NCBI GenBank assembly: GCA_000310025.1
Contig: FN649739.1
Location: 484,489 to 497,075 of the forward strand
DNA length: 12,587 nt
Reading direction: 5' to 3'
Origin: Ectocarpus siliculosus
Taxonomy: Eukaryota > Sar > Phaeophyceae > Ectocarpales > Ectocarpaceae
A model generated the notes under the pieces. It had not been told where the DNA came from. It worked only from the letters and a program-made list of their open reading frames with translations, and did not search any database. Shown here one piece after another: positions 1 to 7,305 of this stretch (positions are counted from its first letter, which is position 1; the number at the start of each line of letters is the position of its first letter). A program made the position numbers and the translations under genes.

Positions 1-18
1 TTTCCCCGTTGGGGGAAA
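1..18. repeat. Perfect 7-bp stem hairpin at window start
   Basis: Seven bases (TTTCCCC) are followed by a four-base GTTG loop and the exact reverse complement (GGGGAAA). It sits in a C/G-homopolymer-rich stretch, so it may be only a by-product of low complexity. No function can be assigned. Confidence 0.5.
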
Positions 19-296
19 TTTTGACAAATTCCCCGGGGTTTCGACATTTTGGGGCCCAATTTTCAGCGCGCGCGGGCCCCCACACAAAGAGTTAGTGGCA
101 TTCAGGGAACCCCCTCAAGATTCCGCTTCATTTTTGGTCGGGAGGTTTAGCGTATGGTGTGGAAATTATTATGAGGCCACGAACCCTACAAATGAAGTTT
201 ATATTTCGTTTTTAATAGGGCCCCATTAATTCTTCCCCAATAGATTGCTCCAAGCGTCCCCCCTGACCCCCCTATTTTGCGCCCCATTTTAGCCCC

Positions 297-316
297 GGGG
301 GGGGGGGGGGGGGGGG
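297..316 (+). repeat. Poly-G tract, 20 bases
   Basis: An uninterrupted run of 20 G follows CCCC at 293-296. Such a run can form a G-quadruplex and is also a place where sequencing and assembly often miscount length, so the exact number is uncertain. Confidence 0.9.
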
Positions 317-638
317 CTGGGGTGATCCACGGTTTCCACATGGAGCGCCTCTTGCGCTCTACTACGATTTCAAATATTCGCGCGAATCGCGAAAAAAAAT
401 AGGAGGCATGTTTTCTCAACCCCGACGAAAACGAAAAAAGAGAGACAAGAGCAAATGGCATCTACTCGTCGCCATGATGCTCGTTTTCCGCACGGCTTTT
501 TGCGCCACACTCCCTGGTATATTTGGCGCCCCGTGATGATGTTTCACGCACTAATTACAGAAACATCAAACAATAAAAATTCGATGGAAAAGTGCCACTA
601 ATAGTACTACTCCAGCTATCTGCTGCTTGTTGTAGCGA

Positions 639-659
639 CTGCTGCTGCTGCTGCTGCTG
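639..659 (+). repeat. CTG trinucleotide repeat, 7 units
   Basis: Seven perfect CTG units, with imperfect CTG-like sequence just upstream (TGCTGCTTGTTG). Two other CTG tracts occur in the window (9471-9482 and 11697-11714), all in non-coding surroundings and all in the same orientation. On the opposite strand it would encode a Gln run, but the antisense frames are short and otherwise not protein-like. Confidence 0.9.
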
Positions 660-1116
660 TGGATGGTGGTTGAACGCCAGTGACGACCGGAGGCAACAAT
701 GATTGACCCTAGATGTCGGGCAAGTTTTGACCCGAAGCTGCACTGGGTCCTGCAGCATTCCCTATTATTTTGGACCGTTGAGCTTAGATGTGGCCACAAA
801 CCGGTGAATCAAGTTGGCAAAAAACCGCTTCGTGTGCTGGATATTTTCGCATTGAACACATCGGAAACGCGTGGTTGGTTTACCTTTGTTGTGTCGGTAG
901 AAAAAGAGCTACTGATGATAACACTCGGCCTTGTAGAACATCCTACGGTACAAGTTCGACTTCACGATAGAAAGAGCTAGCTCTATCCTTTTCAGAAAGA
1001 AAACCCGGCAAGTACCGCAAAATGAAGGAGAGGAGAACATGGTCTCCCGGGTTTCCTTCTTCTGCATGACTCCGGCTGATGATGCGTCCAGAATAAAACG
1101 TACCGACAGGTAACGG

Positions 1117-1123
1117 TATAAAA
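1117..1123 (+). promoter_or_regulatory. TATA-box-like motif upstream of the retroelement
   Basis: TATAAAA lies about 515 bases before the first visible gag-position codons, where the U3 part of a 5' LTR would be expected. The motif is seen directly; promoter function is an inference. No second copy was found after 8264, so the LTR interpretation is not supported by a repeat. Confidence 0.2.
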
Positions 1124-1631
1124 ACGGTGCAGAAATGAATGGGACGACACACACACAGCAAACGTGCACCCGGAGCACAAGTTTGAACAGAGCGAGCGTA
1201 AACACGCGCACCCTGAGATATATTGTTCGCCCCGCCCAATTTGACGCAGCAAATCCTTGCCTGACAAACAGCAAGTCCGGAGCAACGGAGCGGTGGCGAG
1301 ATGCGAGATGGACCGAAAAGTTTAAGCCGAAGGCACCTCTGTTGGTTCTAATTTTCTAATTTTTGGTTCTGGAAGCTGATTGGGCGCAAGGGCTCCCTCT
1401 CTCACTATGCTCGCGCGCATCTACCCGTCCCCCTCCTTTCTCTCATTACCTGTTCTCCGTCTCCTCCCTCCCTTTCGTTGGCCACCAACAAAGTCGACTG
1501 CCCGTCCGGCCCCCAACACCCGATTACAAAGTGAGTCCTGTTTCTCGCGTACTCTTTCCTCATCTACACATACTGCGACAGCCATCAATACCAACCCCGA
1601 TGAACCCCTCGGCAGGCTCTGGCTAACCTGA

Positions 1632-2095
1632 TCAAATTGCAGAGTTGCCTGTAATACTTCGGTTTTACGCAGCACCAACGCTACTTCGGTACACGTTGTT
1701 CCCTCACACTCTGTTGCCTCTGACACTTCGGTTTTACGCAACGCCAACAATACTTCGGTATCTGTTGCCCCTTCGTGCCCTGTTGCATCTAGCACTTCTG
1801 TTCTCTATGCAACGATAACATCACTTCGGTGCCTGCTATCCCTACGCACTCTGATGCCTCTGGCATTGCGATGCCTCGCACTGACAACCATACTTCGGTA
1901 CACGTTGTTTCTTCAAGTGTCGGTCAGGTCGGTATCCAGCGACATGTGCTCATCCCACCTCCACAATCGCACTTACCTTCTGCAACCCCTGCACCCTCGC
2001 CTCTTCGGATTAATGCTCCGTCGGAAACTAACCAGCCTGACGCGAGTGTTGTCTTGAGGTGCGGGAACAGGCCCGTAGGCCTTCGGGGCCATTGA
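1632..2095 (+). pseudogene. Gag-position N-terminal repeat region, frameshifted
   Basis: The frame is open from after the stop at 1629-1631 and encodes a Ser/Thr/Val/Asn-rich segment built of ~23-residue units with recurring TSV and VAS motifs. After a two-base insertion inside the third DNA repeat unit, the same style of protein continues in another frame (through 2095). Downstream, from 2079, a third frame carries the same Ser/Pro/Asp-rich style on into the NADAR-containing segment. There is no capsid-like domain and no CCHC zinc knuckle, so calling it gag rests on position alone. The true start codon is not visible: the stop at 1629-1631 cuts the frame from upstream sequence, and a 5' intron or decay could explain this. 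Confidence 0.6.
1650..1927 (+). repeat. Four ~69-bp tandem repeats in the gag region
   Basis: The motif CTTCGG (once CTTCTG) recurs at 1657, 1726 and 1795, and a second copy within each unit recurs at 1684, 1753, 1824 and 1893. The period is 69 bases (23 codons), so the repeats are in frame. The third unit is two bases longer between its two landmarks (29 instead of 27), which produces a frame change. The fourth unit is the most diverged, with CTTCGG replaced in its first half. The repeats are imperfect, so the array is old. Confidence 0.8.
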
Positions 2096-3659
2096 GTGCC
2101 GCTCGCGTGACACCACTCATCCGCTCCCCCCGTCGTCTGCAGATAAGACCGGCTGTAGTCATACGCTTTGGACGATTGATGAGGAAACGCCTGAATTGGT
2201 TACTTCGGGTGAATATTCGGACACGCTCAATTCGTCTGTGCTCGCTTCCGTCTAGGGTTCGCCCTCGATTGTTGCACCGGTAGCTAACTTGACTGGTTTC
2301 GACCGGCAAGTTTCAGGGTCAAATTCATCTGGCTTCGAATCGCCTTGTTCCCCCGGTTCTGACCGCCGAATATCATCAGATTCCGCCACACGACATTTCG
2401 ACCGTGGGTCATCGTTACACGATCCATCTCCTCCGACGCACGCTCGCCCAGAGGCACCTACTAATAGGACGCCGCGACCGACGTCGACAGTGTTGACATC
2501 ACCGCTTCGGGAGGACGCCCCCGAAGTGACCTCCGAACAGCCGGAGGTCTCGCGTACCTCGTCAAGGAGGAATGGCCAGGAGCACCACGCCTGGCTCAGT
2601 TATACTGACCCGGCCTCGGCCGCTGTTCCTAGCGAAAGCGGCCTGTTGAATGACACCTTACGAGGCGTTTCTTCAGGTTTAGAATTGGGACGCACCCAGC
2701 ATGATGTCGCTGGCCCAATTATTGCGAACAATCCGACTTCGGTCAATTCTTCGCCGGTCTCTGACGTAGCCGAGACCATCCACATGGATATCCATGCCGT
2801 CACACACAACACGAGCGTCCCGCTCGCTGCAGCTTCGGCTACACCAGCTTCGGCTGCCACCTCAGCTTCGGCTGACAACACTCCGGGTGCTTCGGCTCCT
2901 GCAGCTCCGGCTGTTTTCGATCCGTCTACAGAGTATTGTACTCCTGACATAGGTTTCTTCTGGAAACCCCCCTCTTCTTTTTCTCAATGGACTCCTTCGC
3001 TTTTTGTGGTTGATGGAGTTGTTTACTTGTGTGCTGAGCAGTTCTTCGCTGCGGAAACAGGTCGTCTGTTCGAAGACCACAGCGCTTTACAGAACATCAT
3101 GCGAGTGTCCGATCCTGCGTTACACGAGAAGTTTGGCCGCGAGGTTCGTGGTTTCGACCAACCTATTTGGGAACGAGAGCGTGAAAACATGGTGCTCACT
3201 GGCTCCTACGCAAAATTTAGTCAAAACTCCGAGTTTCGAGATCATCTCCTCGGATGTGGTGACCAAATCCTTGCCGAAGCCAGCCCCTACGACCGTATTT
3301 GGGGCATTGGCCTTCAAGCCGATGATCCTGACGCTCAATACACCTCTCGATGGCGTGGCCTCAATTTGTTGCGCAACGCCCTTCAACGAGTACGCAGTCT
3401 TCTGCGATGCAATGCCCGGCCACCCGAGCGCAGTCTCGTTTGCTGCCCCCCAGCGATCACGTTTCGACATCTTCTCAACATAACGCGGTCTATGAAGTTA
3501 GCCCTTCCACACACCAGCGTCTCCGGACGGCCTCAAGCCCTCCGTCGACTGAGCGATTCGCGTCGTTTTCACAATACGCTGCGAATGTTCCATCACCGCT
3601 GTTTGGGCCGTGTCTTCCGGGTGCACCCCGCCATCCTCTTCCTCTTCTTGGCTTCCTGA
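2079..3659 (+). pseudogene. Gag-position protein with NADAR domain
   Basis: One frame is open from 2079 to the stop at 3657-3659 except for a TAG at 2253-2255. Counting from a TTG at 2289, residues 1-215 are low-complexity, rich in Ser, Thr, Pro and Ala, with an Ala/Ser block (about residues 178-210) encoded by GCTTCGGCT-like DNA repeats. Residues ~222-371 are a NADAR (YbiA-like) domain. After about 3400 the frame loses protein-like character, turning Arg/Leu/His-rich, while another frame through 3691 looks like a Ser/Pro-rich spacer; so the native C-terminus continues in a different frame toward the protease. No capsid fold or zinc knuckle is visible. In this position the product would be part of the Gag polyprotein or a separate accessory protein made before the protease. 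Which of these is true cannot be told. Confidence 0.8.
2949..3400 (+). other. NADAR (YbiA-like) domain, ~150 residues
   Basis: Numbered from the TTG at 2289, the domain opens with GFFW (222-225) and SQW, then the helix motif AEQFF with its Glu at residue 250. It continues with FGREVRGFD, W..ER, AKFSQN (Lys 309), an LL..GD motif, EASP (Glu 330), DRIWGIGL (Trp 338) and WRGLNLL with Asn 359, ending in a LQRVR helix. This order and spacing match the NADAR family throughout and the length is normal. Family members hydrolyse ADP-ribose from guanine bases in nucleic acids, including the antitoxin of DarT1 systems and eukaryotic homologues. One deviation stands out: where relatives usually have Lys after the first helix (EK or QK), this copy has Thr 257 (codon ACA at 3057). 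That may abolish activity or be a late mutation, since AAA to ACA is one change. Identification is by motif reading only. Confidence 0.85.
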
Positions 3660-3680
3660 GCAAGGTCCGAATTTGGTTGA

Positions 3681-4103
3681 TGCATCGATGATGACTCTTT
3701 CACGACCCAAATCCTCACTCACAGTGGTTCAGCTTCTGTTCAGTTTGGATGTATTGCCCTTTTGGACACGGGTTCCCCGCAGTCTTTTATTAGTGCATCT
3801 GCGTGGGAATCCATGAAAACTGCTTCGGGCGCTTCGTCGTTGTCTGAGAAACAAACCCAACCTCGTTGTTGGGGTGGAATCGACAAATCTGCGCCGCTTC
3901 AAACTTCGACTATGGTCCGTTTGAGTGTCCAGTTCATCGGTACGAGTCTTCCTACTTCCTCTCTCGCTGTTTGGGGGTACGTTGTTCCCGATGGTGTTAT
4001 GCATCATGACGTGCTCCTCGGGAGAGACAGTTGGATGCGGTTTAGCGACCGTTCTTACCGCACTTTGCGTGCGAAACGCCATGGTGGCCGTGTTTTTGGT
4101 TAG
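3681..4103 (+). pseudogene. Retropepsin-type aspartic protease domain
   Basis: The frame reads LLDTGSPQSFIS with the catalytic Asp-Thr-Gly at 3765-3773, and later VLLGRDSW (from 4011), the second conserved element of retroviral-type proteases, about 80 residues further on. The enzyme acts as a homodimer to cut Gag-Pol into mature proteins. The preceding residues (a Ser/Thr-rich lead ending in SVQFGCIA) form the expected first strand. Upstream, two stops (3657 and 3678) and a change of frame separate it from the NADAR protein. Downstream, a TAG at 4101-4103 follows RVFG, and the same frame then continues as LTLAQHG for more than 200 residues, so this is a point nonsense change rather than a real end. 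A programmed readthrough is conceivable, but the many other lesions favour decay. Confidence 0.85.
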
Positions 4104-4742
4104 CTTACCCTGGCTCAGCATGGCAGTTGCGGTGCCACCGCATTTGCTCACGATTTGTCTTCCACAGATGGTAACTACCAACTTCGCTATGCTGGGAAAC
4201 ATTCCGTCCAACTTCACCCCGAACATAGCCTTGTTCCGGTAAGCTTGGTGCGCAGCGATGGCTCTCCAGCTCTCGTAGGTAACTATCTCGTGGATATGCT
4301 TCCACAATGTGCTATGTTTTCTTCCGAGGAACATTCTGTGCAAAATGGTTGCCAAAGACTCCCGCTTACGGGTATCTCTGCCCTCGAACCAGGCGACATT
4401 CTGGGTACAGCTTCGGCTCCACTTCTTCGCGTGCCTCTCAGTGCTGTGTCTCGCCACAGTTTGAGCGATGGTCTTCAATCTGCGGCTCAATATCCCACCA
4501 TTGCTTCGGGCAACTGGGTTCCGGGCCCTGTTTCGACAGGTGGCATTGATTCGTCTGCCGAGCGTCGCATTGATGACCCCTTCGTGTATAATTTGCATGA
4601 GCGACCCACGCCGTCGCCACGCGGCAAAGAGGACCCTGGTTCTGCCAGTGCTTCTCTTTCGTCGCCTCCGCCTGCTCTTCTCGAGCGGTTGACGTCTGAA
4701 CAACGTCAGAGGTTTGCAAGCTCAACAATCTTTGTGCTTTGA
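4104..4742 (+). pseudogene. Pol linker between protease and RT
   Basis: This continues in the protease frame after the TAG at 4101. It encodes ~210 residues with no recognised domain until a C-terminal stretch, LLERLTSEQRQRF, which resembles the helical lead-in found just before reverse transcriptase domains. The frame ends at a TGA (4740-4742) after running into sequence that is coding in another frame from about 4718. The segment also holds an AGCTTCGGCT palindrome at 4409-4418 like those in the gag region. The role in the native polyprotein is unknown; it probably spaces the protease from RT. Confidence 0.6.
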
Positions 4743-5819
4743 GCCAGCTTCCAATTCCTCGAGTTGATGATACTTTGGACAAGTTGTTAAAAAGGGCGAA
4801 TTTATTCCCTTTTTGATATGAAGTCTTCGTTCCACCAAATCACGGTTCACCGTGACACAATCCCTTTGACGGCATTCGTGACGTCTTCCGGGCTTTTTGA
4901 GTGGTTGAAGATGCCTCAAGGCAGTTCTGCTGCCCCTGGGTGGTTTTGCAAGGTGGTCAACGAAGTCATCAAAAATCTCCACGGTGTTGCATCGTACGTG
5001 GATGATTTGATCGTTTTCGACGACAACCCTGCTTCTCATGTTGATACCATGCGCGCTCTGTTTGAACGTTTGCGTACACACAACTTGAAACTCACCCCAC
5101 CGAAGGCCACCATTGGCGCTACCGAAGCGGACTTCCTCGGCCACACCATCTCTCCCGACGGTGTTCGGCCTAACGGGGCCAAGGTTGCGGCCCTCACCAA
5201 AATGCCCATGCCCAAGGATGTTAAACAACTTCGCTCTCTTCTCGGCGGCCTCAGCTACTACCGCAAGTTCCTTCCCAACATGGCTACGCGAATTCGACCT
5301 CGGACCACTCTTCTCAAGAAGCAGGCGACGTTCGTCTTCACCCCTGCCATGGAGGAAGCTGTTCGCGTCCTGCTGTCGGAGTTGGCCAACCCTCCTATCT
5401 TGGTTTATCCGGATTGGGATGCCGTTTCGGACGGCCCGCGACCTTTTCGTCTCTACTGTGATGCTAGTGGCGATGGGTTCGGCGGGACTCTCCAACAAGC
5501 ACAGCCGGATGGCTCCATCCGACCAATCGTTTTCATCAGCCAAGCTACTTTGGACTCCGAACGCCATTGGACTCCCCTCGACCTCGAGGCGGGTAGCATC
5601 GTGTGATGTATCAAACGACTTCGCGGTTGTTTGTGGGGTACGAAATTTCGCATTTTTACCGACCACAAATCTCTTGAGCATTTTGCCAAGGTGGGGGAGA
5701 ACAATGCCCGCGTTCAGCGTTGGCTCGAATTTCTTACCGCCTACAATTACACTCTCGAGTACCGCAAGGGTTCCGCAAATGGCAACGCTGATTTCCTCTC
5801 TCGCCTTCCGATCGATGCG
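4718..5819 (+). pseudogene. Reverse transcriptase and RNase H domains of Pol
   Basis: RT copies genomic RNA to DNA and RNase H removes the RNA strand. In order: KLNN and LPIPRVDDTLD (frame of 4718), then after a frame change in an A5 run (4789-4793) YSLFDMKSSFHQI (motif A, catalytic Asp in FDMK), TAF, MPQGSSAAPGWF (motif B), the YVDD active site at 4995-5006, FLGH and LRSLLGGLSYYRKF (thumb/connection). RNase H follows: FRLYCDAS (Asp at 5460), LDLEAGS (Glu), a TGA at 5604-5606 where a Trp codon would be expected, FTDHKSLE (Asp at 5661) and GNADFLSRLP (Asp at 5790). The catalytic residues are thus all present. The N-terminal fingers of RT, normally some 60-70 residues before YRxLN, are absent, pointing to a deletion near 4715. 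Motif B has PQG rather than the FGLxNAP of most Ty3/gypsy elements. Confidence 0.95.
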
Positions 5820-6734
5820 GCGGAATATAACCGATCTGGTCGCAGCCGCTTGACACCGAATGACGATGAGGAGAGCGTGTTCTTCATCCGTTCTTGTGGC
5901 TTTACGTATTCTGGCCATTACGCCGCGGGTGTTGGCTTGGGTGGGCTCGTGCCTAGTCCCCCGACTTCGGTCTTGGGTGGGCTTGCCCCCTCTACGGCTG
6001 ACTTCGTCGACTTCCGTCGGCATGGTCCATGTCTTTCGCCGTCAGGCCTTTCGTCTCCACCTGGCATCTGGAACATCGCCCCCTGGCCGTCCAAGAAGCT
6101 CCGCGAGTTGCCTCCTTCAAGACTGCGTCAGCGGCCTCCCCCTGTTTGGTCTGGCTCACTGCACCCGCCTGTGGAGGATGTTATGGCTCTCGAGCCCGAG
6201 TCTCCGCCGGCCGTCTCGCCGACCGCCACGCCACGTCGGACCCTCGACCCTCCTCAAGTGAGTTCCACGCGGACTCGTCGCCGTACAGTGGTTGTGGCAG
6301 GTACGCCACTCCCACAGGTCGGTTATGGTTTTTCTGATGACTTGCCTCCCCTGCCTTCCATACGGATCTCCGTTTCGCCGCGGCCGTCTCGACGGTCTCC
6401 GCCGGCGTCCCCAACGTTGTCGACGACCCCAGTTTTGTCCAGTTTAGTTTCGACTACTGGTACTGACGGTCTATCCCCGGATCCCTCCGCGCCTCGGGCT
6501 CATGGAGTGGATTCTGCGTCTCCGACGCCTCATGTAAATTCGGTTGCTCCGACTCTGCAGTCATCTGCTGCCCGTGACTGTTCGGAGTCCTTGCCGCGTT
6601 TGGTGTCAACCGCTCGCGCGAATTTGCCTTCGATCTCCACTGCTGCTCTTACCTTTGGATGGGTTGCAGTCGACATCCCAAGAATCGGGTCCCCTCTTCT
6701 ATCGAGGCGGCTTTACGTTCTTCGGCGGATTTAG
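5820..6734 (+). pseudogene. Long Pro/Ser-rich linker between RNase H and integrase
   Basis: The same frame as RNase H stays open for about 300 residues but shows no domain. It is rich in Pro, Ser, Thr and Arg, with a local duplication in which LGGLVPS and LGGLAPS occur about 12 residues apart (DNA near 5936 and 5972). Coding character passes to another frame at about 6660-6690, where the integrase lead-in begins, so the last residues before the stop at 6732-6734 are probably frameshifted. Most Ty3/gypsy elements have a much shorter connection here. It could be a flexible tether or an unrecognised accessory region. Confidence 0.6.
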
Positions 6735-7305
6735 CCTTCAGGGCGTCTGTCACACGTTTCTCGCATGCTGATTGGGCTCGCGAGCAACGTAACGAACCTG
6801 TGTGTGATGCAGTACTTCGTTTCATCCTTCTGGGTCGGCCTTCGGTCCTCCCTTCGGATTTCATAGATCACCTTCCGTACGTCGACCTTCTCTGTCCGAG
6901 ATTCGCGACCTGTCTAACAAAGGCCGGCTACATGTTGACGATGATGGTTTCATCTTGCTTGTTCGCAAGCAAACAGCACCCCCGTCGCCTACGACCGCAC
7001 GTCCTGGCGGGCGTGCTGCTCGCCTCCTCAACGATGAACCCACTCGGATTTATGTTTCCATGCTCATGCGTCCATGGATCATGCAAGCTTGTCACGCTGA
7101 TGCGTCTTGCCACCTCGGTGCAGCCCACACGCTTAGCATGCTGGAACGTTTCTATTAGTGGGTTGGCATGCGTGTTTGTACGAAGTGGTGGGTGCGGCAT
7201 TGTTTGCGATGCCAAGCCTGCAAATCGTCTCGTCAGACGCCTCGATTGCCTACTTTGTGCCTTCCACTGCCTTCGGGCCCTGGTGTGTCGGTGAGCGTCG
7301 ATTTT
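6674..7305 (+). pseudogene. Integrase N-terminal HHCC zinc-binding domain, frameshifted
   Basis: Two frames carry this part. The first (to about 6865) encodes FRASVTRFSHADWAREQ and LRFILLG, an integrase lead-in. The second (from about 6874) encodes SLSEIRDLSNKGRL, DDDGFILLVRK, RPWIMQACH, SCHLGAAHT, ERFY, WVGM, and WVRHCLRCQACK. The two His (CHADASCH) and two Cys (CLRC) make the HHCC zinc site that helps multimerise integrase on the element's DNA ends. A TAG at 7156-7158 interrupts ERFY and WVGM where family members have an aromatic pair, most simply a TGG to TAG change. The frame then runs to the first catalytic Asp (7300-7302) of the core before a T-run frameshift. Confidence 0.85.

Larger units (their letters stand above)
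1..1110. other. Left flank, no gene recognised
   Basis: No reading frame here resembles a known protein; the open frames are short and lack domain-like sequence. The first ~320 bases are rich in C and G homopolymers and short palindromes (for example CCCCGGGG at 32-39). The stretch also holds a G20 run and a CTG7 tract, listed separately. Bases 320-1110 look like ordinary intergenic DNA without visible RNA genes. Part of the right end could belong to the retroelement's 5' LTR, but no matching copy was found downstream. Confidence 0.6.

Noticed and set aside
909-1285. Three overlapping - strand frames of about 100-120 codons
   Set aside because: Overlapping frames of similar length, Cys/Arg/Phe-rich, no recognisable domain; typical random frames.
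1364-1381. Candidate primer-binding site (TGGTTCTGGAAGC)
   Set aside because: It starts with TGG as a primer-binding site should, but its complement does not resemble a tRNA 3' end with the T-loop sequence, and no LTR end (CA) precedes it.
1531-1642. Possible intron in the element's 5' part (donor AAAGTGAGT at 1528, CTAAC branch-like site at 1623, acceptor TTGCAG ending at 1642)
   Set aside because: The signals look reasonable, but joining the frames before and after does not give a continuous protein, so I cannot support it from sequence alone.
1421-1795. - strand frame with repeated GATGHEGATDTE-like motif
   Set aside because: The repetition comes from the 69-bp tandem repeat, which fits the + strand gag-position frame; no independent support for a - strand gene.
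3399-3659. C-terminal part of the NADAR-containing frame as a genuine domain
   Set aside because: After 3400 the residues are Arg/His/Leu-rich and unlike the rest, while another frame shows the Ser/Pro-rich style of the element; more likely frameshifted translation.
3729-4703. 324-codon open frame on the - strand
   Set aside because: Antisense to the protease and linker; Arg/Thr-rich without domain pattern.
4722-6023. 433-codon open frame on the - strand
   Set aside because: It lies antisense to RT and RNase H, whose + strand frames carry all catalytic motifs; the - strand protein shows no domain and is a codon-bias shadow.
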